Assembly (NCBI GenBank): GCA_900642245.1
Contig: CAAAJI010000002.1
Span: 202,786-266,785 of the forward strand
Origin: Fragilaria radians
Lineage: Eukaryota > Bacillariophyta > Fragilariophyceae > Fragilariales > Fragilariaceae
Length of the DNA stretch: 64,000 nt
Reading direction: 5' to 3'
Shown one piece after another: positions 54,958 to 64,000 of the stretch; within the stretch, counting starts at the first letter, position 1, and each line of letters opens with the position of its first letter. The position numbers and the translations under genes are program-made. The notes under the pieces were generated by a model. That model was not told where the DNA came from and made no database searches. It worked only from the letters and a program-made list of their open reading frames with translations.

Positions 54958-56478
54958 TATATTTTTTCTTTCGTTGGAAAATGTTAATTCAATATCAGTG
55001 AAATGTGTATATGTTAATCCTATGTTTATTGCATTCAGTGTTTCATTGCAGGAAAAAAAAACCAATGGAAAAGTCATTTACCAAGTAGATCAGTACAGGA
55101 CTATAGGATACCCAGAAATTTTCTCCAGCGTCTGACGACGGCGGGGCGATGGCCAAAGATGCGAAAGCAATGATTTTCACCAAGATATATTCAATCAAAA
55201 TCTCAGCCTTTCTACCTTTTCTTTCTTAAAGCATATTCCAGCATAAACTATCCGTCAACTTGTCTTCAACTTTACAATCATATGGTAAAGTTTCTGTCAT
55301 TTGAATGGAGATTTGGCGTATTCCAATTTTAGAGTTTCTGGTTGTTCCAATAAGTGCCTCTATCTTACTTCTTCTTGCTTGGTTTCCATAATTGATCATT
55401 GGTCAACCACTAACAACTCACCTTTACCTATCATTTTTTGGTAACTATACGTACAACAAGTTGAAATTGCTTTTTTAAGTCTGCTCTTTATTTCTCATGT
55501 TTTGTTAACATACGCCATGCCCTCAAAAATGTGCATTTGATCAAAGGCAATAAATCTTTGTGTCTCTGGTTGCGTGTGAAGAAAGGTCAATACTTTTAAA
55601 CAGATTTTAGGAGCCTTCATCTGTCTATTCATTTTTGTAGACTACGCAATATACCTTTGTACTTGTATGGGTGATTTCCATCACTATAGTACAGGAGAGT
55701 ATAAAATATTATTCTAGCTCATTTTTTCTGTATGGACTAATTCTCACTGGACGTTAACATGTAACTGTTCACTTTACCCCAATCAAACTTTGGCATGATG
55801 ATAAAGAGTCTCCATTTGGGAAGTTTGTAGCAAACGTTATTTGCACATAATTCCAATGCGTGAGTAATGAAATGAATGTTATATTAGGCATAGTGATTTT
55901 GATGAGCATATCCACTCATACAAACCACTTAATTTATTGCTGACTCGGAAACAGCAGTTTGCGGAGATATTCTTCCCATTCCATCTTGGCCTATCACCCT
56001 AATCACGTTCTTCTCCTTAGATATTGGACGCATGGCTAGCTTAACAATTCACAGAAGCTTCACTTTTCTATGAAAATTAGTGCATTTATAGGGCAACCTC
56101 CCAGCAAGACAAACAACTCTTGTACTTCTATCACGTTTGTATACTTGTTGAGAAACAGCTTTTCTTAAATTTTGACGGGAACGTTAGATTCAATCGGCAA
56201 AATAATAGGAGTATAACACGACAATGACATCAGTTGAGAACTTAGAATTTCTTGATATCTGGTGGTAAAGTGAGTGTGAATGGACAACAAAGTCTGATGT
56301 GAATGGAATGAAAGAGTGTATGAACAACGAAGTCTGATGTGAGAGGAATGAAAGGGTGAATGAAATGTCATAATTCTCTTCTTTGAAATACTGTAAAGCA
56401 TCTAGAGCAATCCAGCAGGAAATTTCTTTATTTATATTAAACTCCATGATTTTGGCTTGAGGTTTTACAATAGGATTA
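54958..56478. other. Intergenic region, 1.5 kb
   Basis: No gene recognised. Contains one tandem duplication near its right end (56283-56361). Confidence 0.4.
56283..56361. repeat. Two-copy tandem repeat, 39-40-base unit
   Basis: ACAAC(A/G)AAGTCTGATGTGA followed by GGAATGAAAG occurs at 56283-56321 and 56322-56361 with few differences. Just downstream of the NDUFAF5 stop. Confidence 0.75.
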
Positions 56479-57534
56479 TTATCCCTGAACTTTATCTACA
56501 ACAATTTCTCCAACCTTATGTGTTGCAGAGCCTCGCTGGGAAGGTCGTTGTTGTGAATCATGAGGTGACCATCCAATCGCGTAAATTACCTGGACAGATG
56601 CCTCAATACAAGCGTCATCATTTTTGTCTTCTAATTCTACCTGATAAAGCTCATCGTAAATGCAGGATGTTGCTAAAATTGTGTCAGACGCTACTCTCAA
56701 TCGTCTGTTAACGCATGCATTTGATTCTCCCATGCGTTGAAGATGTTCCATCAAAACCATGGCATTTGGAAATGCGATCTTGATTGTGTCTACGTCGATT
56801 GTAGGAAGATTGAATCCAGCTGACGTTAGAAGACTTCCAACGTCAGATACATCAACAAAGGGACCAACATGAGGACTCACTCCCCCCTCGCGTTCGACTT
56901 CGCCCATCACAAAAGATGCCCTTAACTCGGGGAGAGTTGTACCACCAATCATTGCAAACATAAAGCAGCCATCTGGCTTAAGTACGCGCTTGATCTCTGA
57001 AAATAGGTCTGGTAATTTGTTCACCCAGTGCAGTGCAAACGAACTTATCACTAAGTCAAACGTTCCATCTGGAAATGACAACTTTCCTTCTTCATCTTTA
57101 ACCATTCGATAAGTACCACATCGATCTGCGCCATTAATAACTAGATTCTCGTCCCGATGTAGCATCGACTCGCTCGAATCGATTTGCACGAGTTTGCGAA
57201 CACCGCCAATACCTCCACTGCCATGCAACGCAACGTCGGAGCAGATCATACGGTGTACGATCCCTGCTCCTGAACCGATTTCTAAAGCTAACGGAAATCC
57301 ATCCTCTCGCTTGATATCATCCAGTCGATCAATCAATCTGCGGGCTACTTCATTTCGAAAATAATCGTAGTCTACTCTTGCCTCATCATCTTGCCAAACC
57401 TTATGCGTTCTGGCTGCTCCTTCACGCTGTAAAAGTTTTATCGATCGATCGAACGCAATTGTTGTGCTATTATCTGATATATATCTCCTAACTGTCAAAC
57501 ATCTATTTCGAGAGCTAAGTAATGAAGTCCACAT
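56479..57534 (-). CDS. NDUFAF5: Complex I assembly factor NDUFAF5 (arginine hydroxylase-type, SAM fold)
   Basis: Mitochondrial protein needed early in NADH dehydrogenase assembly; the human form hydroxylates an arginine of NDUFS7. 351 residues, single exon. The N-terminus MWTSLLSSRNRCLTVRRYIS is a good mitochondrial presequence. FDRSIKLLQREGAA, EVARRLIDRL, LALEIGSGAGIVHR (SAM loop), LVQIDSSESML, LSFPDGTFDLVISSFALHWVN and RVLKPDGCFMFAMIGGTTLPELR follow the family in order. The end IGWSPHDSQQRPSQRGSA is the diagnostic C-terminal block of this family. Confident call. Confidence 0.95.
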   Translation of the reverse strand: MWTSLLSSRNRCLTVRRYISDNSTTIAFDRSIKLLQREGAARTHKVWQDDEARVDYDYFRNEVARRLIDRLDDIKREDGFPLALEIGSGAGIVHRMICSDVALHGSGGIGGVRKLVQIDSSESMLHRDENLVINGADRCGTYRMVKDEEGKLSFPDGTFDLVISSFALHWVNKLPDLFSEIKRVLKPDGCFMFAMIGGTTLPELRASFVMGEVEREGGVSPHVGPFVDVSDVGSLLTSAGFNLPTIDVDTIKIAFPNAMVLMEHLQRMGESNACVNRRLRVASDTILATSCIYDELYQVELEDKNDDACIEASVQVIYAIGWSPHDSQQRPSQRGSATHKVGEIVVDKVQG

Positions 57535-58765
57535 CTTGCTTAGCTGCCCGAGGAAACAACATAACTCTTCACTATAAGGTTAAGGGATAGCACCACCTCA
57601 GATGACTGGGGTACCTATGAGTCCACATAATGAAGAAGAATTGGAACGCTTGAGAAAAACAGTTAGGACGTCGGCAACGCTTACTTCTTGATGTACCCAA
57701 GGTAAAGAAGCCTTTGAAGAAACAAATTTCATAGAAATTTTAAATTCTAGATACTTCGATACGTACAAAGAAAGAAATAGCAAATGGAGATCCAATCAAG
57801 CAATTATATTAGAAAATTTCATTTTATTGCCTACTCTCCAAAATGGTTCAAGTCAACCAGTGACCCTTAAATTGAGCCGTTATTCATACTTTATGAGCTG
57901 AATCATACGTCTTTAAATCTAGCTCCAATCTTTGCGCATACCATTGGAACATTTTTCGTAAAATTATCTAGAGAGCAACGTCCAGATATTTTCAAGGCAG
58001 CCACAGGATCACGAATTCTCATTGTGAACAATGTTGTATACTTTAGGACAAATATTTCTGTTTCTAACAAAGAAAGGACCAAACTCTAACTTTTCTCTTT
58101 CCCTAAGGTCAATAACTGGCTGGCTTTGCTATGAAGGTTAGACACAGAATGCATAGCAAAGAAGCGTCATTTTTGAGATTATAAAATTGTGTGTGTTATG
58201 GATTTGACTTTAGTGTAGCATTGTTGTCTTCAAATATGGACATACCCAACAAAAGAACTATCTCTGTGACTCAAGTTTGCCTATAAATTGAGCATAGATA
58301 TTGTCAGAGTATAACCATAGTTCTTTTATCTTTTTGCAGCATAGTTATTATGCGTTAAGTTACGTCGCTGTTGATTCTGTTGCTGTTGTAGAAGTTTTTT
58401 TTTCTTGCATTTGTTGGAACGGCAAAAGAATGCTGTTTCTGTTGCAGAGTCAAATCTGTTGTTAAAAAGTCAAAATATATTGTTATTGATGGAATTCAAT
58501 GTCATTGTTCTGATTCTGCTCACTCTTTCTACAGCATTTCACCAGCACACTAGGGAGTAATAGAAATACTGTACTATAATGCAATAACCTTTTTCCTACT
58601 GGGTTTCCAGGTTTCATGTTTCATCGGTCGTCAGTAAAATGTAAAATCCTTGTCCTTAAACTCCAAATGAAAAATTAAAACAACCTTTTGACATCCTGAG
58701 CGAGATCTCGATGGTCGACTATCTTCACCGAGCATTCATAATAACGACGTCAGGGAGTACAGAAA
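57535..58765. other. Intergenic region, 1.2 kb
   Basis: Shared divergent upstream region of NDUFAF5 and the kinase-like gene. A 29-codon plus-strand frame at 57600 (MTGVPMSPHNEEELERLRK) could be a small protein but nothing supports it. No RNA gene seen. Confidence 0.4.
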
Positions 58766-60513
58766 ATGAGATCGCGGACTGTGGCGTCACGTCGAATCTC
58801 TGGCTCGATTAAAGGGAGTAAACAGGGCGACAGAAGCAAGGTTCTGCGAAATCATAAAAAAGAGCCAATCAATATTTCATTTCCTTCAGATAACGATGAA
58901 AATGGGAAGGATCGATTATTCAATGAAAGATATTGGATATATCTTCCCAATAATTGGAAAATAGCTCAAAGCTTCCATCTTGACGCTAAGGAATGTACTA
59001 AATTCTCCAAAATGCTTCAATCTTTCTCTGCTTTGATTCTTTTCATGTTTCTTTTGTTGACATTCCTGATTTTTACGATGACACAATCAAAAGCTCGTCA
59101 ACATAAAGTTTTCCCGTTAGAAATCCTAATGGATGTTACAAATAACTTTCCTCCTCTAGCAATTCCAAGAGTTGTTCTTTATTTTCCTGTACTTGTCCCA
59201 TCTGTGGTAAAAGACCATGCTGCATTTCATTATCCTCAGAGGCTGAATGAATCATTGTTAAGTGAGGACAGAGTCCCCGAGTATGAAATTAATCTAGTTT
59301 TTCCGAAAGAACACTTTAGGAGAGTAATCCACCACGACACTTGGGAGGGTGGTGGTGAGGCGCGAGATTATTCTAGGAGGGATGATGACATTCAGTCATA
59401 TTATGCATTCGATGATGATGTTGTTCGAGACGTGGCAAAAAGTTACAATCAACATGAATACGGCGGCAAAGGGGTATGTCGAAGAGTACCCTGGCATAGA
59501 CTTCATTACCCAAATTGTAACCTGTTTCATGAAATGAATAATGCGATAAATATCCCATTGTACATTGGGTTGGGATCCTATCGAGATGTAATGCTGCATG
59601 AGCACCATTTTTTAAATTTCTCTGAAACATTGGTATGGAAACAAGCCCTATGGAGCTTCAGATTTGTTTATGTAAGTGTAATGACGCGGTAATTGTATCG
59701 TGACATCTTGACAAAATACACTTACCGATTACTCTGAAGGATAAATACGAAATCACTCGTATGGAGGCACTTGTGAGTGAGAGGTTCACTTCTGTTGATA
59801 GAATCGTCAACGTGTATGGACATTGCGGTGTCGCTATATTATCAGAACTCCTCGAATACGGAGACATTGAGATGCTGGTCATACCCGGAACGGGATATAT
59901 CCAACATGCAGAACTCAACGATACAGAACGACTCAGACCTCAGAACAAGCTCTCTCCGATCTTGAAGCTTCAATTGGCTCTGGAGATGGCTGAAGCTATT
60001 GCCTTACTACATGAATATCCTGAAGGAATAATTGTCCATAACGACATAAGTCCTTCACAGTTCCTATATGACAGAAACGGAAACATAAAATTAAACGATT
60101 TTAATCGAGCCGAAATAATGCTGTGGAATGAGCAAACGAAAGAATATTGTAAATATCGCAACGGCGCTGCAAATGGAAACTATCGTGCTCCTGAAGAATA
60201 CTTTGACAAACCACTAGACGAGAAGATAGACGTCTACAGCTTCGGAAATAATATCTATGCATTGCTTACAGGATTATGGCCTTTCTATGAATTAGATGAC
60301 AACCATGTTGATGAGGTGCAAGAGAAGATACGCAAAGGATTAAAACCATTCATTGATGAAAGGTACAGAGTAAATAGTATGGAAGAGGCTATTCTCGTAG
60401 ACATTATGGAAGAATGTTGGGCATTCAACCCACAAGATAGACCCGAAATGAAAACACTCGTGAAACGGCTTCAAACAGCATGTCTCGAGTTGGAGAATTC
60501 CCAACCTTCTTGA
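58766..60513 (+). CDS. Membrane-anchored protein kinase-like protein with variant catalytic motifs
   Basis: Two exons, 58766-59671 and 59740-60513 (GTAAGT donor, TGAAG acceptor); the join RFVY-DKYEITRMEAL gives 559 residues. A basic cytosolic N-terminus is followed by one membrane span (86-105, FSALILFMFLLLTFLIFTM), a linker of about 150 residues, and a C-terminal kinase fold. Kinase motifs: LGSYRDV for the glycine loop, VWKQA for the Lys strand, VHNDISPSQF (402-409) where HRDLKPEN is normal, LNDFNRAE (D422) instead of DFG, then RAPEEY and KIDVYSFGNNIYALLTGLWPF. The catalytic Asp and metal Asp are kept, but Lys and Asn of the loop are replaced. If the anchor is type II, the kinase would be luminal, as in Fam20/POMK-type enzymes. 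Related N-D-F-N kinase-like proteins are numerous in diatoms. Confidence 0.8.
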
Positions 60514-62405
60514 TCGAAATGAAGCTTGCATAGAATGGGTTAAGTTCAAACCACGTTGGTAGACATGGAAGGATTGTGACACTGTGTCAATTGAATTCAA
60601 GCCTTGCCACTATCTTGAAACTCCGTATTAGTCTTGTTAATAAATTTGAGAGAAGGACTGAAGTGAAAGTCACCAAAACACGACTCTGGTCTGCGTGCAA
60701 AATCTGAAATGACAGCGCAGATGAGTAACTGTTTACCTAGGAACACTTTAAAAGCAGTCTACTCAAATCCATAACTTTCAAGATGTCAAGATGCCGTTTC
60801 ATTTCAATGCCAGATAATTTTTTGAGCTCCTGATAATTGTAACAAAAACTTCGAAACAAGTTACAAAGGGATATGTTTGGCTTAAGAAGATTGGTAACTT
60901 GTTAAATCACCTCTAAGCGACAAAGTCAACTTTAATTCGGGTCAACCACTGTAGAGTGTGAAATACAAAAGTAAGGTCAATCCTTGCATTCTATCTGCAA
61001 CTTAATCTTTTATTGAACTCTTGTTGCGAGGTGAAGTGCAGTAAGATCAAAAACTCCGATCAACATACTTGAACTCAATTATGTTCCAGTTGATTTGGAT
61101 TGCATCGTACATGCATTCCAATTACGATATAGCCTTTTAGTACTCTTTTGTTATTGTGCCAAACTTTTAGTGGGAAAGACTGATTTAACCTTAAAATCAA
61201 ATATCTAGATGCTTGCATACCTAGAACTAATCATTTCCCGCTGAATTTTTGTCTTTTGATAGCATACATCTCTGGTAGAGGTACATAAAAAGTTCATACT
61301 TTGACAAAAATCGATGTTGTATCGTTTATAATGAATTGAATGTCAATAATAATGATATTTCCAAACATATCTTGTTGCTTTAAATCTCTAGGATAACCTT
61401 TTTCCGTTTTCAGCTTGACTAATACTCCTTGTCTTTTCCACTTAGGACGGCATATTGGTTAAGGCAATCCAAAATTTCTAGCTCTTGAAGTCAGTCAATG
61501 ATTTTTCATGGCAAGCATTATTTTTCGTTTTCCATTTTTTTCAAATATTTTGCCGTGTCCTTCGTGACTGAGCCTAGCAGGTGTTGTTGTATCCTCCGGT
61601 CCGTTTTGTCTTCACATTTTAAAGGAATTTATCTACGAATCCACAATGTCATTTGTTGCTGTGAAACTTTACACTTTTAGCTGAATCATCATCTTGGTTT
61701 TGCCGAGATGGTTGGGCTTTTGTCAATTAATGCTGCTGGAGCTTCCTTATTAAGTTGCATTTTTATACGAAATAGACAATTAGAAAGAAAAAACTTTTGC
61801 TTTTGATGGCTCTTAACCTTTCTAGCAAGGAGAAGTTGACCAACGTTTCCGTGTGGTATGGTTCTCACGGAATCTGATCCATTTCCATTCTTGATTATCC
61901 CTCTTGTGGATTTTGCATTCTATGGCATTTGTTTTTTGCTAACGGAAGCTTGAGAACTGCAGAAAGACATGTCTATTAGTTCAGAATATATGTCGGCGTA
62001 TCTATTGACTTTCACATGATCCTCGTCATATAGCGAGACAACATATATAGGGAGCAACACACATTTTCAAACGCTCGAAAAAATTCATTAAGAGTTCTTG
62101 AGGCAAAGCCGGCTTTTGAAGGTTTTAGTGTGAACAAAAAATGTACAATCTGTACAATTGTAACTACAAGTAGTATAAAATCTCTACAAACACATTTGAG
62201 AATCAATCGTCTCAACTGTGAATGTAAAAAAAACTTATAGCCCTCAAGTATGACCTACGACGCATGACTACTAGTCAATAGCAGAAAGGTAGACTGGGAA
62301 TGATTGGTCAATGCCTTTTAATTTCAGTCACAGTGGCATGCCAACGTTTCTGACTTCGGGAAAAGATATGATTGTCTCATAATTCATGAAAAAAACTATC
62401 GTAGA
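60514..62405. other. Intergenic region, 1.9 kb
   Basis: AT-rich with no gene, repeat or RNA recognised. Short frames at 61498-61680 and 62012-62215 are chance openings. Confidence 0.4.
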
Positions 62406-64000
62406 ATGTTACAAGGAGAAAACCAGAGGATCACCTTACATCTAAAGTTGAAAAACGTTGACAGCTACTCGGACACCGAATCAAAGCTACCGTGCGAGTG
62501 TACATGCAATGTGGAGAGAAAGCCGGAAGTCTCGTTAAGCCTCTCTAGGCCCTCGTCGGTTTCGCTTTGTGGTATCTGCAAGGAAAATCGGAATTCACCT
62601 AGCCATCAGGTGACGAGCACTATCGAGAGAAATCATCATTTAGTTCCGAGTATCAAATCGAGGAATCAGATTGTCCAAGAATTCATGAAAGTTCATGGTG
62701 AGTCTTTACCTCATTTCTTTTGCTTCAATACATTGAGTTCTTAACTTTTTAAAGGTGTCATTTCTCCGCTACCTAAAGACGACAAGACGGAAAAGACATG
62801 CCCTGATCTACTCTCTCCTGCTGACCTCACCCAATGCAAGTCTGTGTACTACACTGGATACAGCATTCACAGTGTGAAGCATCTTTCTCCTGGACGAGAT
62901 ATCGAAGAACCTATACCTCGATTTACTTTAGATTCTGATATAAGTACTATCGAAGAAGAAGGAAAATCGATATTCTTTACTCCAAGCGACAAATTAAACA
63001 CCCATGTCACCCCTAAGTTAGAGATGAAAGCAAGCGGACAACCTATTCTACCTTCAGAGCGGATCCAATCAGACAAATCGATGCCAAACAATTCAGGTTA
63101 TGAGAATCATAGCGTCTGCCATCAGGACGTAATGAGAGTTGACTTTACAACGACGACTTCATGGTATCCCGACGATGATGTTCCTCAAATTGCGAAGAGG
63201 CAAGTGACTGTGCCAGATATTGAATCCGCCTCCGTAGGTCACTCGTCCACTTGCAATCTTCTGCTCGAAGCACTTCCTCCATTAACCTATACTGATAGAC
63301 TTACATGGGGTGATGGGGCATCGAAGTTACGGATAAAAATGGAAAGGCAGGACTCTCTACCCGAATCAAGCATCGAGCGAAGTTCGATTAAGAAGTTCAA
63401 AAGCGCTGGTGCAAGTTATTTCAGCCCCATGACCTCAAAGCCCTTAAATCAACACGATCGATTGCCTCTCAAAAGTCTTGAGGATTTGGATAGCAAATAT
63501 ATGGATCCCTGCGTCAGGTACACCCCTTTAAAGAAAAGAAATAGCCCACACTTTTCAAAAGTCAGCCCTCTGATGGGGAATAACCAAAACATGGAAATCC
63601 GAAGGAATGGCGTTAGCTCCCAAGAAGTGAGCTATTATTTATTCGGGTCGCCTAAGCCTCTTTGTCAACATCAGGTTCCCCCTCCTGATGACTGTGCACC
63701 ATCAAATAGTTCAAACATGATGCTACCTCATTTGTCTCGCCGAAGTAATCATGAAGACGAACAGAACTTCAAAACTAAGCTTCAGGATCCATATGGTATT
63801 AGGGATCTCACAAGAACCCATAAGCTGGATGTATTGGAGAAAAGTAGGGATGAACGATGGTTCATCAAACAGCTAAGACCTCGACCTTCTTTTACATCGT
63901 GTTTAGCTGACCAGTATTTTCCTGACCCTGGTACATTCGAAAGCAATTTTGATGAGACAAATGAAGCTTTAACGTGCTTTGACCTTTTCGACTCTCAGCG
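62406..64000 (+). CDS. Long disordered protein of unknown function (runs off window)
   Basis: Exon 1 62406-62697, intron 62698-62754 (GTGAGT...TTAAAG), exon 2 from 62755 open to the window edge: about 512 codons with no stop. The join MKVHG-VISPLPKDDK keeps frame. The reading frame has coding-like composition throughout and no competing frame. The protein is hydrophilic, Ser/Pro/Asp/Lys-rich and apparently disordered, with many Ser-Pro/Thr-Pro sites (YFSPMTSKP, KVSPLMG, YTPLKKR), as in regulatory or cell-cycle proteins with multisite phosphorylation. Two CxC-type pairs lie near the N-terminus (CECTC, CGIC). No domain recognised; any folded part must lie beyond the window. Confidence 0.72.

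Noticed and set aside
57600..57690. 29-codon plus-strand frame MTGVPMSPHNEE... next to NDUFAF5
   Set aside because: Hydrophilic and plausible, but too short to support and no in-frame continuation by splicing was found.
1..64000. CRISPR arrays, bacterial operons or a defence island
   Set aside because: No repeat-spacer pattern, no ribosome-binding-site-led gene clusters; splice sites and gene content show eukaryotic nuclear DNA.

Overview
The window is nuclear DNA of a photosynthetic stramenopile, almost certainly a diatom. The evidence is a fucoxanthin-chlorophyll a/c-binding protein with a diatom plastid presequence (27146-27820), short GT-AG introns (about 60-150 bases) with GTAAGT/GTACGT-type donors, compact alternating-strand genes, degenerate Ty1/copia-type retroelements, and several protein families typical of diatoms. 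The DNA is AT-rich. A low-GC centric diatom is possible, but I cannot name the species.

Layout. 1-8.7 kb: propionyl-CoA carboxylase beta (cut by the window edge), a protein with a degenerate response-regulator receiver domain, a palmitoyl-protein thioesterase with an apparent one-base frameshift, a coiled-coil protein, and a CPBP (CAAX-type) intramembrane protease. 8.7-17.8 kb: copia relic, a rhomboid/derlin-like membrane protein whose last exon carries p97/Cdc48-binding motifs, Yif1, an F-box/ankyrin-like protein, a single-span membrane protein and a secreted protein. 17.8-29.4 kb: a repeat-bearing gene desert, Beclin/Atg6, an amino-acid transporter, the divergent NMD3/eL18 pair, and the FCP gene. 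29.4-33 kb: a decayed copia element on the minus strand. 33.9-47.3 kb: glutamate-cysteine ligase with a large inserted segment, a PDZ protein of about 1,086 residues, cytosolic-type fructose-1,6-bisphosphatase, a copia RT fossil, and a glycosyltransferase-like type II membrane protein. 49.7-64 kb: heat shock factor, a methyltransferase fused to an eEF1B-type exchange-factor domain, a divergent thymidylate-synthase-like protein, a nucleotide-sugar transporter, NDUFAF5, a membrane-anchored kinase-like protein, and the start of a long unknown ORF that runs off the window.

There are no operons. The genes belong to separate housekeeping pathways: mitochondrial propionate and complex I assembly, lysosomal/vacuolar turnover and autophagy, ERAD/Golgi traffic, ribosome production and elongation, glutathione, gluconeogenesis and light harvesting. 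Plausible functional neighbours are NMD3 and eL18, which are both 60S subunit genes arranged head to head. The most notable single gene is the METTL13-like methyltransferase fused to an eEF1B guanine-exchange domain (51232-52440), which suggests a methyltransferase carrying its own eEF1A-docking module. Exon joins were worked out by hand from splice signals, reading frame and family conservation; no alignment or RNA data were available.
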